DNA from: Pseudomonas poae
GTDB lineage: Bacteria; Pseudomonadota; Gammaproteobacteria; Pseudomonadales; Pseudomonadaceae
Direction of reading: 5' to 3'
Assembly (NCBI GenBank): GCA_004000515.1
Contig: CP034537.1
Coordinates: 6,028,001-6,092,000 of the forward strand
DNA: 64,000 bases
Below, one piece after another: positions 8,724 through 18,438 of this stretch (position 1 is its first letter; each line of letters starts with the position of its first letter). Below the pieces are notes generated by a model, which did no database searches, had not been told where the DNA came from, and saw nothing but the letters and a program-made list of their open reading frames with translations. Both the position numbers and the translations under genes were made by a program.

Positions 8724-9149
8724 ATGAAATTCGCACGGTTCTGCCAAGCACTTTCCAACTGGGCAGGCAGCTCAAAAACCTTTCTTTTGGCTATCGTTTT
8801 GATAGGCGTCTGGGGGATCACAGGGCCGTACTTCCATTACAACGACACGTGGCAACTCATCATCAACACGTCGACGACCATCATCACGTTCCTGATGGTA
8901 TTTCTTATCCAAAATACGCAAAACCGCGACAATGACATTTTGCATCTCAAAATTGACGAGCTGATTCGAGCCACCAAGGAGGCACAAAACGCGAGTCTCT
9001 GCTTAGAAAGCATGAGTTCAAAAGAGCTCAGAAAGCTTCGTGACCAGTACAGTTCTCTAGGTAAAAGTGATCAGGGCAATCTCGAGCCGTCCGATACCGA
9101 TGCCCCACATGAGCTTGAGGTTCGCCCTCATTCTGAACTGAGCGGATGA
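8724..9149 (+). CDS. low affinity iron permease family protein
   Basis: A 141-aa protein with two membrane helices (FLLAIVLIGVWGITGPYF and LIINTSTTIITFLMVFLIQN) followed by QNRDNDILHLKIDELIRAT. This matches the low-affinity iron permease (Fet4-like, DUF1003-adjacent) family. An AGGAG site (8711-8715) precedes the ATG at 8724, which was preferred to upstream in-frame starts. The C-terminal tail is acidic and probably disordered. Transport has not been shown for most small bacterial members, so the name is family-based. Confidence 0.8.
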   Translation: MKFARFCQALSNWAGSSKTFLLAIVLIGVWGITGPYFHYNDTWQLIINTSTTIITFLMVFLIQNTQNRDNDILHLKIDELIRATKEAQNASLCLESMSSKELRKLRDQYSSLGKSDQGNLEPSDTDAPHELEVRPHSELSG

Positions 9150-9254
9150 GATTCTTGCCCGCTTTCGCCTCTATCTAAATGGAACTCTTTGGTGATCGAC
9201 ATGGACGACATCTAGCAGGCGACACGTTGATTGCCTAAGCACAAGGAGGCTCAC

Positions 9255-10361
9255 ATGCCCGATTTGAACGGCAAAATTCGTTACGCAGTGGTCGGGGGCG
9301 GATCGATATCCCAAGGCGCCTTTATGCCAGGGGTTGGACAGACCGAGAATTCCATCCTGACAGCCCTGGTAACGGGCGATCCAATCAAGGCAGACAAGCT
9401 AGCCAAACGCTACGCCCTGAAAAGCTACAGCTACACGCAATACGGCGAATTGTTGGCGTCCGGTGAGATCGATGCCGTCTATGTCGCAACGCCCAACTTC
9501 ATGCACCGCGAATTTGTAGTGCCCGCCCTGCAAGCAGGCATACATGTGCTGTTGGAAAAGCCCATGGCCTCCAATGAGGATGATTGCAAGGCAATGCAGG
9601 CAGCGGCGCATCGCTCGAATGCAAAGTTCATGATTGCTTACCGCCTGCATTTTGAGCCAGGCACCCTCGAAATGATCGAGCGCGTGCATGCCGGAGACTT
9701 CGGGCAACCCCGCCTGTTCACGTCGACATTCACACAGACGGTCAAACCAACCAACCATCGGATGCAGAACGGCTTCGCAGCAGGCCCTGTACTCGATATG
9801 GGGCCGTACCCGCTGAATATGGTGCGACAGCTATTGGGTGAGGAGCCCATCGAGGTCAGCGCGGTGGGCACGACCGCACCCGACAGCACACTGGGAACCC
9901 CCGATACGGTAAGCGTGTGCCTTAGGTTTTCCGGAGATCGCATGGCACAGTTCACCATCAGCTACACCCTTCCAAGCAGCGAGCGTTTCCAGCTCATTGG
10001 CACCAAGGGCGAAATCGAAGCCTCTCCCTGTTTCGGTTACGGCGAGGGTGTGGGTATTACCTACCGCGCTACTGTCGGTGACCAGACTAAAGAGCACTCG
10101 CATCCTGTTCTCGATCAGTTTGCAGGCGAGACGGCGTACTTCTCAGATTGCATTTTGAGCGACTCAATGCCAGAACCAGGCGGGGAAGAAGGCTTCAGGG
10201 ACGTTCGAGTGCTGCTCGCCGTAGAACGAGCGTTGGCGACTGGTCAACCTCAAAAACTGGATGCACTACCCGCAAAGGCGGTGCCAGGCGCAAACCAAAC
10301 ACGCCGGTACGCGCTCGCTAAAGTTCCCGATTACATAGCTACAGAGTCGCCGACCGAATAA
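9255..10361 (+). CDS. Gfo/Idh/MocA family oxidoreductase
   Basis: A 368-aa NAD(P)-dependent dehydrogenase. The N-terminal Rossmann fold begins KIRYAVVGGGSISQGAF, then AVYVATPNFMHR and HVLLEKPMA, with the family Lys-Pro pair that contacts nicotinamide. The C-terminal domain (from about residue 130) has FAAGPVLDMGPYPLNMVR. It is closest in style to glucose-fructose oxidoreductase-like or xylose dehydrogenase-like cytosolic members; the sugar substrate is not determinable. Start supported by AAGGAGG at 9243-9249. Confidence 0.88.
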   Translation: MPDLNGKIRYAVVGGGSISQGAFMPGVGQTENSILTALVTGDPIKADKLAKRYALKSYSYTQYGELLASGEIDAVYVATPNFMHREFVVPALQAGIHVLLEKPMASNEDDCKAMQAAAHRSNAKFMIAYRLHFEPGTLEMIERVHAGDFGQPRLFTSTFTQTVKPTNHRMQNGFAAGPVLDMGPYPLNMVRQLLGEEPIEVSAVGTTAPDSTLGTPDTVSVCLRFSGDRMAQFTISYTLPSSERFQLIGTKGEIEASPCFGYGEGVGITYRATVGDQTKEHSHPVLDQFAGETAYFSDCILSDSMPEPGGEEGFRDVRVLLAVERALATGQPQKLDALPAKAVPGANQTRRYALAKVPDYIATESPTE

Positions 10362-10442
10362 GGGCATGCCCTCTTCTGCCGGTGAGGCGAAAGAGGGTGC
10401 CCAAACGAATAGCCGCTCAGGCGAGCTGTTGGAAGACCAGCG

Positions 10443-11075
10443 CTAAGTGCGTCTGGCGGTTGCTAATATCACCGCCGCTCCCAACAGGATGACACCCGTT
10501 ATGTGATTGCAGATCGCGAGCTGCCTGGCCGTAGCGTGAAGGGATCGGACAATGCTGCCCGCCAGCGCCCAACCGCTGGCAGCCATGAGTTCAACGGATA
10601 TGTAGATAGCACTGAGAATAAGCAGTTGGTTGGTTATCGAGACACTTGAATCAGCCACGACAAACTGAGGGACGAACGCTGTGAAGAGAAGGATGGCCTT
10701 CGGGTTCATCATCGCCGTGATGAACTCACGACGCCCCAAGCTATAGGTTCCGGCGAGGCCGACGGTACTTGGCTCCTTACTTTCGGATCTTTCGCCACCC
10801 ATCATCATTTTCATACCGAGAAAGACGAGGTAAAGAACCCCTGCCCACTTGATGATCTGGAAAGCAGTTTCGGATGCTTCGAGTACCGCCCCTAACCCGC
10901 TAATGACTATTCCGACGAGGAGCACGAACGCTAAACACCGACCTACCAAGGCGAGGATTGCGGGCCTCAACCCTTCCCTGCTCCCATTGGCGAATGCCAA
11001 TAGATTGTTCGCCCCAGGCGACGAGGCAACGATCAAGGCAGAGGGGAGAAACAATAGGAGCTGGTTCAGGGTCAT
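10443..11075 (-). CDS. LysE family translocator
   Basis: A 210-aa inner-membrane exporter of the LysE/RhtB family with about six hydrophobic segments. The N-terminal LLLFLPSALIVASSPGANNL holds the conserved Pro-Gly motif. EFITAMMNPKAILLFTAFVP is the second family landmark. The ATG at 11075 is preceded by CCGGAGGC; an upstream in-frame ATG has no ribosome site. The substrate is probably an amino acid or related metabolite. Confidence 0.85.
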   Translation of the reverse strand: MTLNQLLLFLPSALIVASSPGANNLLAFANGSREGLRPAILALVGRCLAFVLLVGIVISGLGAVLEASETAFQIIKWAGVLYLVFLGMKMMMGGERSESKEPSTVGLAGTYSLGRREFITAMMNPKAILLFTAFVPQFVVADSSVSITNQLLILSAIYISVELMAASGWALAGSIVRSLHATARQLAICNHITGVILLGAAVILATARRT

Positions 11076-11307
11076 GACTATGCCTCCGGCTAGCATTTGC
11101 GATACTTCCCATCAATTCTTCACAGCTACATTTTCTTGAACGTTCCATCACCCCGCCAGTTCCAAAAGAACGAGATCAAAAATCTACTGAGCTGCAGCGA
11201 TGTTTTGTACAACCGCGTCCTACTGCAGTGCTTTCAGAATGAATTTAGCACTCATCCCCCTTAACTAATCGGATGAGACGACTCAGGTACATAGAAGGAT
11301 AGAGGTA

Positions 11308-12120
11308 ATGCAAAACCTCAAGATCGCCACATTTAACGTCAACGGCATAGGCGCGCGCCTGCCCAACCTTCTGCATTGGCTTGAAAAAGAGCGCCCGGAC
11401 ATCGTATGCCTTCAGGAGTTGAAGGCAAAGGACAAAGCTTTTCCCGCAGGCGATCTAGAGGCGGCCGGCTACGGCTCACTGCACCATGGCCAAGCCGCCT
11501 GGAACGGAGTGGCCATTCTTGCGCGCGATTCCGAACCGCTCCTGATTCATAAAGGCCTGCCTGGTACTGAAGACGACACGCAGTCTCGATACCTGGAAGC
11601 TGCTGTCCATGGTGTGATCGTCGGGTGCCTGTATCTTCCAAATGGAAATCCGCAACCCGGGCCTAAATTTGATTACAAGCTCAAGTGGTTTGAGCATCTG
11701 ATAGCGCATGCCGAAACACTACAAGCCAGCGAACACCCGGTTGTCCTCGCGGGTGACTACAACGTTGTGCCCACCGACTTTGATATCTACAACACCCGCT
11801 CGTGGCTCAAGGATGCACTCCTTCAGCCTGAGAGCCGCGAGTGCTTTCAAAGGTTGTTGAGCCAAGGTTGGATTGACTCGGTGAGGCACCTATATCCGGA
11901 AGAGCGTGTGTACACGTTCTGGGACTATTTCCGTCAGCACTGGCAGAAGAACTCTGGCTTGCGCATCGACCATCTTCTGCTGAACCCGGTGCTTGCTCCC
12001 CACCTGAAAGACGCCGGCGTGGACGCATGGGTTCGGGGCGAAGAGCACGCCAGTGATCACGCCCCGACATGGATTGAGATCTCACCCCGACAAACCAAGT
12101 CAAAAAGGAAGTCAAAGTGA
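11308..12120 (+). CDS. xth: exodeoxyribonuclease III / AP endonuclease
   Basis: A 270-aa member of the exonuclease III class of the endonuclease/exonuclease/phosphatase family, acting in base-excision repair at abasic sites and 3' blocks. Active-site motifs: ATFNVNGI (Asn7), LQELK (Glu at about 36), [16 protein letters not shown] (Tyr), [12 protein letters not shown] (Asp and Asn), RIDHLLLNP and [10 protein letters not shown] (catalytic His near the C-terminus). Length is normal. It runs directly into a LigD-type phosphoesterase fragment, which suggests a repair operon. Confidence 0.92.
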   Translation: MQNLKIATFNVNGIGARLPNLLHWLEKERPDIVCLQELKAKDKAFPAGDLEAAGYGSLHHGQAAWNGVAILARDSEPLLIHKGLPGTEDDTQSRYLEAAVHGVIVGCLYLPNGNPQPGPKFDYKLKWFEHLIAHAETLQASEHPVVLAGDYNVVPTDFDIYNTRSWLKDALLQPESRECFQRLLSQGWIDSVRHLYPEERVYTFWDYFRQHWQKNSGLRIDHLLLNPVLAPHLKDAGVDAWVRGEEHASDHAPTWIEISPRQTKSKRKSK

Positions 12121-12571
12121 AACGCAAGCGACGCGCAAGCAGCACACCACTAACACCCTTGATCAGTACAATCGTAAGCGTGATTTCGACGCGACCTCAG
12201 AGCCATCGGGCGCCGCAATAAAGCCTAAGGCAGCAAAGAAAAAAACCGTTGAACCGGTTGCGCTGCAGTTTTGCATCCAGAAGCACGACGCAACACGGCT
12301 GCACTACGACTTTCGCCTAGAGCTCGACGGTACCCTCAAAAGCTGCGCGGTGCCCAAGGGGCCGTCGCTCGATCCAAAATCCAAACGCCTGGCCGTGCAT
12401 GTCGAAGACCACCCTCTCGACTACGCAACCTTTGAAGGCACGATACCGGAAGGGCAGTACGGTGCTGGCGACGTCATTGTGTGGGACCGCGGTATCTGGA
12501 AACCCATATCGGATCCAGCTGAGGCTTACGCTAAAGGTCGATTAGATGTGTCGCCACGTTACAGCAAATAA
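12053..12571 (+). pseudogene. truncated LigD-type 3'-phosphoesterase domain
   Basis: The frame encodes most of the N-terminal 3'-phosphoesterase (PE) domain of DNA ligase [19 protein letters not shown], then [20 protein letters not shown] (metal-binding His and Asp), [12 protein letters not shown] and [20 protein letters not shown]. It stops after [12 protein letters not shown], just before the last PE strands. No polymerase or ligase domain follows. The only in-frame start is a GTG inside xth; the natural start may be lost. LigD PE domains trim 3' ribonucleotides in non-homologous end joining. Stand-alone PE proteins exist, but this one looks cut short. Confidence 0.7.
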
Positions 12572-12792
12572 CAAATTTAAATAACCGTATCTAGATGGCG
12601 CGGGCCAGTAAATCAAGTCGTAGACGGTGAAGCAAAACCATTTGCAGAGAGCATAGATGGTGGTACGAAGACCGAGGCGATGGTGTGCAAACCGTTCATC
12701 AAGTCAAAGGAACAACCTTCACTCTAAGGTCGTCACTCTTTTGAGGCACAGCTTGGCAGCTAGCTCGAAAATCACGTACACACGGTGAATGC

Positions 12793-12984
12793 ATGTCTGA
12801 AAAAAAACACAATCGTTCTGTTCAGCCCTTGGACGTCCCTCCGGATGAACAGCTACATACCGTAGACGAAGGCATCGGCTTGACGGACGACCAGCGGGTA
12901 AGTCGAGAAGATTCCGATAGTCAGATCGGAGCGCGCGTTACGCCTGGGCCTGCAGATCAAAAACGTCAAACAATGCGGCGATAG
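12793..12984 (+). CDS. small hydrophilic hypothetical protein
   Basis: A 63-aa, highly polar, probably disordered protein (SEKKHNRSVQPLDVPPDEQL, then DEGIGLTDDQRVSREDSDSQ). Not recognised. It precedes another small gene by about 30 bp in the same direction and could share its transcript. The ribosome site is weak. Confidence 0.45.
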   Translation: MSEKKHNRSVQPLDVPPDEQLHTVDEGIGLTDDQRVSREDSDSQIGARVTPGPADQKRQTMRR

Positions 12985-13017
12985 TTCGCTTATTAATGAC
13001 TTCAAAAGGAAGCTCCC

Positions 13018-13242
13018 ATGTTTGATAAACCACGATTCATCATCAGTTTCATTCTCGGCAATCAGCCACAAAGCCGGACGCTGGAGCATGACAGCGAAAC
13101 CCTTGCGCCCGTTGAAGCAGAAGCGCTGGTCAAACAAACCTTTCCTGAATTGAAGGGCGCCTCCATGACTGATGTACAGGTTCAAAAAAGAATCAAACCT
13201 GACGAAAGCGACAATGTTCCAGGGCATTATCAACAGCCCTGA
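13018..13242 (+). CDS. small hypothetical protein
   Basis: A 74-aa protein starting MFDKPRFIISFILGNQPQSR, with a good AAAGGAAG ribosome site before the ATG. The middle (VEAEALVKQTFPELKGASMT) is probably helical. No recognised family. The synonymous-looking composition and ribosome site make it more likely real than its antisense shadow. Confidence 0.5.
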   Translation: MFDKPRFIISFILGNQPQSRTLEHDSETLAPVEAEALVKQTFPELKGASMTDVQVQKRIKPDESDNVPGHYQQP

Positions 13243-13267
13243 ATTTCGTGCGGAGAGGACGTTGAGA

Positions 13268-13887
13268 ATGAACCCGGTCAGAGCGAAGTGGTTTGTCACA
13301 TAGAGTTAAGTCTTTGGGTCAGTGGTACAAGCTGTGACTCTGAATGCCTTTCTGGAGGATGCCTCCAATAGTGCGTACTCCAGATCCGAAAGCGCGAAAA
13401 TGGCTTTGGGTAAGAGCCAGATGGCAGAAATACAGAATAAAAGACTTCGCTCATCGGACGATCAGCAACAACGCGCAGCTACAGGATAAGCTCAAGGCGC
13501 TTGGTGACAGACTGCGCATGGACTTACACTCAGAGCTCTCTCTACTAGGCGAAGCAAAGCAGATGCGTCTTAAATCGCAGGACGGTTCCTTTGATCGCAA
13601 TTATGTCGATGGTGAGGCTGGGACTCTTGAACAGAAGTGTTCTATTCCTGAAAGAGACGCTGTCCCCGAAAATCCAGAGCTGAAGAAAATTCGCCGCAGA
13701 CGAGTTACCGGAGGTGCTCAGGCAAGAGCAAACGGCTAGGAGCCTTCAGGAAAAACTTAAGCCCTCGGCAGGCAAATTTTCTCCGCCTCATGATCCCCCC
13801 CTTGAAGGTCTAGTCTCTTACCGGTTACTAGATTCAGTCAAAGACCTTCGCTTTGCAAAGAACAATCCTGTCAAGGAGCTGAGCTAA
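13268..13887 (+). pseudogene. DUF4142 (putative exported stress protein), frameshifted
   Basis: Three frames combine into a DUF4142 protein. MNPVRAKWFVT begins a signal-like region. NAFLEDASNSAYSRSESAKM is the first ferritin-like helix, KDFAHRTISNNAQLQDKLKA the second, and ADELPEVLRQEQTARSLQ the last. Frame changes fall near 13325-13335, 13445 and 13690, the last an extra A in an A run. It resembles the intact DUF4142 gene at 15156 but is diverged from it. DUF4142 proteins are periplasmic, ferritin-like in predicted fold, and of unknown function. Decay and sequencing error are both possible. Confidence 0.6.
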
Positions 13888-13977
13888 ATTTCAGCTTGCG
13901 AGGCGAAAGTCAAAAAGACGCGACTGCGCAATCTTCCACGGGTACGTGCGTGCGACACGATCGCGCCCGAAATGACG

Positions 13978-14199
13978 TTAAATACCTTGGCCTAGACCCT
14001 CCACTGCCCGCCTATAGTTTGCAGTAGCCTTCTCAATCATCCGTCTACGATCTTCACGGGTGATAAACCCTTCCTCGCAATACTCCTCTGCAAGGCGCAG
14101 TAATTCGTCATACTGTTCAGGAGCGCTCATTCGAACCTCAGGGTGCTCAAGGAGCTCGTACCACGTCGTCAACGCTTGTGCTTTTCTGTCTTCATACAT
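13978..14199 (-). CDS. small hypothetical protein
   Basis: A 73-aa helical, charged protein (MYEDRKAQALTTWYELLEHP, then EEGFITREDRRRMIEKATAN). The start at 14199 was chosen over upstream ATGs because a GTGGAG ribosome site precedes it. Not recognised; the size and composition resemble small Pseudomonas stress proteins. Confidence 0.55.
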   Translation of the reverse strand: MYEDRKAQALTTWYELLEHPEVRMSAPEQYDELLRLAEEYCEEGFITREDRRRMIEKATANYRRAVEGLGQGI

Positions 14200-15155
14200 A
14201 ATGAACATCTCCACAATGTTAACAGTAGAGGCGAGAGCTATTAAACGGTTCAAGCACGGCGATGAACGGATATACCAGAAAGCTGTCACCCGCTCTACCC
14301 TAGGGGCAGTCTCCACCTACGAGTGTCACTGACCGAGTCGATGACTTTTTCCGCATATTCCGCTGTGGCTTTTTACCGCCGTCCTAAATCGGCGTCATTA
14401 AATGACTTCGTGTCGAACCTCCCCTATGTGCTTCTCTCGACTTAACTCATGCGACCTTGGCTACACGTTCTGTGTCATCCCACATTTAGAGACGCGTCGG
14501 TGAACAACCAAAAAATCTTCGCGGGGCTAAGATGATTCTGTTGGCAGCCCAAGGCTGCACGCGGGTAAAGATTACTCGGTTGCCTAGATTTTCGATCCCT
14601 GTGATCACGTGTGGTGTCGGCGTTTCCAAGATCCGCGGTTCGACGGTCTGCTCGATAAAGCAAGTCGGGACCGCAAGCCAAATTCGTACTTGACGCTGTG
14701 CACCATGTCCTTGAGCAGGTCACTCAACCACGCATCGGTGAGCCTCATTGGAGCTGCCGAAGCATGACCCAAGCGGCTAAGATCTCGGCCACTAGCATGC
14801 ATAGAAGACGGGCTGTCAATGGTTTGAAACGCCTCTTATCCGTACCTTTTTCAAACTGGCCATCGAGTCGCCGTCGCTGTCCTGCACTACGGAAGAACTG
14901 CACAAAAACGCTGGGTGGATAGTAGTGCATCCGTATGGGCGAGTAGGGAGCGCGACTTCGCTAGCCGGGCTTTGAGGGGTTGGGTGGATGACTTGGGCGG
15001 ATACATACCTCAGATTTTTCATCATGACGCGAGCTGCGTTCCGCTAGCGATACCTTATTTGCCGCGTTCCGTAAGAAACGTTGAACGTAAACCGGAGCTA
15101 TCGCTCATAAGTTTATGGGCGCTACTGTCCATCAAACTATGAAGAGGAAATTAAC
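14200..15155. other. about 950 bp without a recognisable gene
   Basis: Only short overlapping frames on both strands, none with a family resemblance or good ribosome site. It may be decayed coding sequence. The last bases carry the ribosome site (GAAGAGGAAA) of the DUF4142 gene at 15156. Confidence 0.4.
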
Positions 15156-15665
15156 ATGGCAAACGTACTAAAAACTTGCGCACTTACCCTATTTGTCAGC
15201 GTAGCCACCCAAGGTGCATTCGCAGCTCAGGATGATGACTTTGTGGAAGAAGCTTCCGCCAAGGGGGTCGCTGAAGTCGAGGCTGGCAAGCTCGCCCAAG
15301 AAAAAGGCAGTGCCACCGATGTTAAGAGCTTTGCCGAGATGATGGTCCAAGATCACACGGCGGCCAATGCAAAGCTAAAATCCATAGCAGACGCGAAGAA
15401 CTTAAAAGTGTCAGACAGCGCGGAGTTGATGGATAAGGCTAAGGCGGCAATCTTGGAACTGCGCAGTGCTAAATCTTTCGATCAAGCCTATGCCAACAAT
15501 CAGGTTAAGGCGCATGAGGCCACGATTGCACTCTTCGAGAAAGAAGTCTCTGAGGGCAAGGACGCTGAAATTAAAGCGTTTGCCACTGAAACACTTCCTA
15601 AACTGAAGATTCATCTGGAGCATGCCAAGACGCTGTCCGAGGCTCACGGTGCCGATACGAATTAA
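15156..15665 (+). CDS. DUF4142 domain exported protein
   Basis: A 169-aa protein with a clear signal peptide (LKTCALTLFVSVATQGAFA, cut before AQDDD). The DUF4142 body has internal similarity to ferritin-like bundles: FVEEASAKGVAEVEAGKLAQ, ATDVKSFAEMMVQDHTAANA, AKSFDQAYANNQVKAHEATI and a last helix LPKLKIHLEHAKTLSEAH. Predicted periplasmic. The family is widespread in Pseudomonas stress regions with no proven function. Intact, unlike the copy at 13268. Confidence 0.88.
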   Translation: MANVLKTCALTLFVSVATQGAFAAQDDDFVEEASAKGVAEVEAGKLAQEKGSATDVKSFAEMMVQDHTAANAKLKSIADAKNLKVSDSAELMDKAKAAILELRSAKSFDQAYANNQVKAHEATIALFEKEVSEGKDAEIKAFATETLPKLKIHLEHAKTLSEAHGADTN

Positions 15666-16893
15666 TAGAAGGGAAGCCTTCTAAACGCCTCCCTCGTTTA
15701 ACACGAGGGCGAAATCCAGATGCCATAATAAAGGCAGAAATGTATAAGATAATTACGCCACATGAGTTATTGATACGTCTCTTGCCTAGCACTTATGCAG
15801 TGCACGTGGTGGCTGGCCTTACAGGAGCGATGTGTGGAAAGGAGACCGGGCAGATTTCAACGTGCACTGCCCGGTCACTTCTTACTTCTGCGTAAAATGC
15901 GTTAGATATCAGATCCCGGACCTACGCTAGTAGTCTACTGGCTGGACATTTTGAACCTGTGGGCCTACATCTGACACGCCGCAGCAGACCAATCCGTAAT
16001 CACCTTCGGCTGTGATGCCTTAACTCGTTGAGCACGCACTCAGCCTGAGCTAGCCTGATCCCGTATCCAAACAATCACCCCGGATTGACTGGATGTCCAC
16101 TCTCGCCAAACCCAGCAACTGCGCCGTGACCTGAAAGAGGCTGCGGCCCCGCTCAACTTATGGGGCGCAGACTTGACGCATTTTTCCGTAAAACTATCAA
16201 ATAGTTCGCTAGAACATAAAACCCGCGAATTGCGAGCACGTCAAAGTTTCCTAGGTTCAGGATCAGCTTGCAGGTTATGTGGACAATTTCAAATGCCGAC
16301 TAACAAAGCGAAAGCGGGCGCACCCGAGGAAGGTGCTTGAGTGTGCCCGCCTGGCTGCAGAGCTTTGCGCCATTAATGCTGGATCAATCCAATCTACATC
16401 CATCACGGCCGAAAAATAAAATGTGATGCTGCAAATACGGCGAGCCTTGAACAGGCTCCACAACACAAAATTGGCGTGCTTCTGCTGGGACGTATAGTCG
16501 GACTGTTGAGGTCATTTTTGGGTCAGATTCTCGATGTATCCAGATGGACGATGCATAAGTGCTAAGCTGAAAAAACTTCCAAGACTATTAGCAAACTCGC
16601 TATGGATGGATCGACAGCTACGAAAAACCGGATAAGAGAGCCGCTTTCTAGCGTGCTAGCGCGGCACGTTCGACCATTACGGATTAACAATCGCTAACCT
16701 AACCCAGCGCCCGGTTTTTTGTTCTGAAGCAAATCAATCACACCGGCTATCCCAGCGGATCGGACGACCGGAACCGCTTCGTTTTATCTGCGCCGACAGA
16801 TGGCATGATCCATTCTGAACCCCTGTCTGCCTCAAACAGTCGGAAAAGATTGGGAGAGCTTCCCATTTCACCGTCCCGAAAGAGGATTTCTTT
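15666..16893. other. 1.2 kb without a gene; two hairpins
   Basis: No convincing coding frame. It contains a perfect 10-bp inverted repeat, GACCGGGCAG (15844-15853) with CTGCCCGGTC (15867-15876). A second repeat, GCGGGCGCAC (16314-16323) with GTGTGCCCGC (16341-16350), has one mismatch. Neither has a strong T-tract. They could be terminators, mobile-element debris or structured RNA. Confidence 0.45.
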
Positions 16894-17307
16894 ATGAAAA
16901 TTTCAGAGGTAATGACAACAGGCGTACGAACAGTTAAATCTACCGATACAATCAAATACGCAGCACGACTGATGGAGAGTATCGATAGCGGCGCCATTTT
17001 GATCGAAGATCAAGATCGCCTAATCGGCATGGTTACTGACCGAGACATCGCCCTTAGAGGCGTCGCCAAGGACCTGGCTTCGGACACTCCTGTCAGTGAA
17101 ATAATGAGCGGAGACATCCGGTATTGCTTCGAGGATGAAGAAGTTGACCATGTAGCTCAAAATATGGCCGATATTCAACTTCGTCGCTTACCTGTGCTCA
17201 GTCGTGAGAAGCGACTAGTGGGCGTGGTTTCGCTAGGTAATATTGCCAGCGCCAGATCTCAAAACGCATCCGCTACAGTTCTTGAAGGGGTGGCACAACC
17301 CCGATAA
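16894..17307 (+). CDS. CBS domain pair protein
   Basis: A 137-aa cytosolic protein made of two CBS domains. The first begins KISEVMTTGVRTVKSTDTIK and contains GMVTDRDIALRG. The second contains EIMSGDIRYCFEDEEVDHVA and LPVLSREKRLVGVVSLGNIA. Stand-alone CBS pairs bind adenine nucleotides and act as energy or stress sensors. The gene is isolated, with its own terminator 18 bp downstream. Confidence 0.9.
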   Translation: MKISEVMTTGVRTVKSTDTIKYAARLMESIDSGAILIEDQDRLIGMVTDRDIALRGVAKDLASDTPVSEIMSGDIRYCFEDEEVDHVAQNMADIQLRRLPVLSREKRLVGVVSLGNIASARSQNASATVLEGVAQPR

Positions 17308-17324
17308 CAATTATAGGTTGCTAA

Positions 17325-17350
17325 GCCCGGCTAGCGCCGGGCTTCTTGTC
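17325..17350 (+). terminator. rho-independent terminator after CBS gene
   Basis: GCCCGGC (17325-17331) pairs with GCCGGGC (17336-17342) around TAGC, followed by TTCTTGTCT. Confidence 0.8.
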
Positions 17351-17435
17351 TCTGCGAAGACAATCTGAATGAACGTATATCTGGACCATTGGATCACCCC
17401 AGACATCTACGATGTACAGCCTGTAGGCCTCAGCC

Positions 17436-17690
17436 ATGCTTATTCAGGAACACTCAACCGTTCTCAAGAACGGAATATCTCAGCTCTCGGTCGTTGCGCC
17501 GACTCTTCCGTCTCCCTGGTTGACAATGCCGCTGATAGTTTGATAGGCCTGCGCGATCTCATAGAGTGGGAAATAATCACGGGAGACTTCGAATATGTCC
17601 AGGTCGTTGACCCCCTTGGATTTATTATGACTCTGCCGAAAGGCTCTTGCTCACATGGCGTGGCTGGCTGTCCTCAAATACCCACGACCC
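17436..17690 (+). pseudogene. small protein of an unrecognised family, frameshifted copy
   Basis: ATG at 17436 opens MLIQEHSTVLKNGISQLS, and a second frame continues SLVDNAADSLIGLRDL, EIITGDFEYVQVVDPLGFIM. The intact relative at 27932 has the same two blocks in one frame (SFLLKSLISQLS, then FLGLRALRELKMITGEFKY, DPLGFLL). A single-base shift near 17490-17500 separates them here. The end is uncertain; a terminator at 17699 sets an outer limit. Function unknown. Confidence 0.5.
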
Positions 17691-17698
17691 GATATATA

Positions 17699-17716
17699 GG
17701 CCCGCACATGCGGGCC
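17699..17716. terminator. bidirectional terminator between convergent genes
   Basis: GGCCCGCA pairs with TGCGGGCC around a 2-nt apex, followed by CCTTTCG on the plus strand and TATATAT on the minus strand. It sits between the frameshifted small gene and the DUF1652 gene, which converge. Confidence 0.65.
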
Positions 17717-17738
17717 CCTTTCGTCCCCCCCGCCCAGG

Positions 17739-17996
17739 CTAAGCGCGTCGATAAGATCGCACAGACGCGTCGCGCCGCAGTCTTGCCTCTTCCTTGATCT
17801 CAACTACAAACTTCGCTATCGCGCGACTGGAGGACAGGTCAACAGGATCGATTCCTGCAACCGTCAGTTCCTCCACTTGGGTAACTGGGTTGATCAGCTG
17901 GATCATAAGCCGGTTGTCCGCGTCGATTGTGCAGACACACTGCGTGGGCAGAAATGCTGTCTCGATGATATGACGTAACTCGAGGAGAGAAATCAT
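17739..17996 (-). CDS. DUF1652 domain protein
   Basis: An 85-aa protein. MISLLELRHIIETAFLPTQC, VCTIDADNRLMIQLINP and SSRAIAKFVVEIKEEA match the DUF1652 pattern, almost confined to Pseudomonas, often in several copies and of unknown function. The start at 17996 has a GGAGGA ribosome site seven bases upstream; longer in-frame starts do not. Confidence 0.82.
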   Translation of the reverse strand: MISLLELRHIIETAFLPTQCVCTIDADNRLMIQLINPVTQVEELTVAGIDPVDLSSSRAIAKFVVEIKEEARLRRDASVRSYRRA

Positions 17997-18438
17997 CGCT
18001 CGTTCCTCCGTACTGTTTGACGTTTTGGTGTTTGTCCGCCTCCATACCTGTTTAATAAATTTAGCCAAACCATGAGCGGACGTCGTTCAACCTTGTGCAT
18101 TTTCCGACGTATGCCACATCGTTCTACGAATGCGCCAATGGTGGCCGCATGCCACGAAGGGCAATGTTGCCATCTAAATTATGAAAAGACTTTTTGAAAA
18201 GAAGCCCATGAACAAAAGAAAGCTCAACTACAGGATGAGTGCTGGTCGGGTCCAAAGAAGTGATGCAAATGCTGGGTATCGCCGCTCATCCTTCATCGGA
18301 TACGCCACCATGACTCGCAATGTCCCAAACCGATCAAGAACGGCCACGCAGGCCTATGGCTTCATAGCCAGCCAGTAGCGCCAAGAATCACAGCGCCGGG
18401 TTGCTGGGAGAACGCTACCTGGCACCGGCTAGGCTTCG
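17997..18438. other. intergenic stretch
   Basis: No gene supported. A 65-codon plus-strand frame from 18181 has no family resemblance or ribosome site and is left uncalled. Confidence 0.35.

Noticed and set aside
12853..13299. Minus-strand frame with SFLLKSLISELS, resembling the small-protein family at 27932
   Set aside because: The matched residues use different codons throughout (for example AGC against TCA for Ser), so there is no DNA-level homology; it is antisense to a plus-strand gene with a good ribosome site. Chance match of Leu/Ser-rich residues.
14605..15142. Several short ORFs on both strands
   Set aside because: Mutually overlapping, no family resemblance, no ribosome sites.
18181..18378. 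65-codon plus-strand ORF
   Set aside because: Basic, low-complexity product, no ribosome site or similarity; not enough to call a gene.
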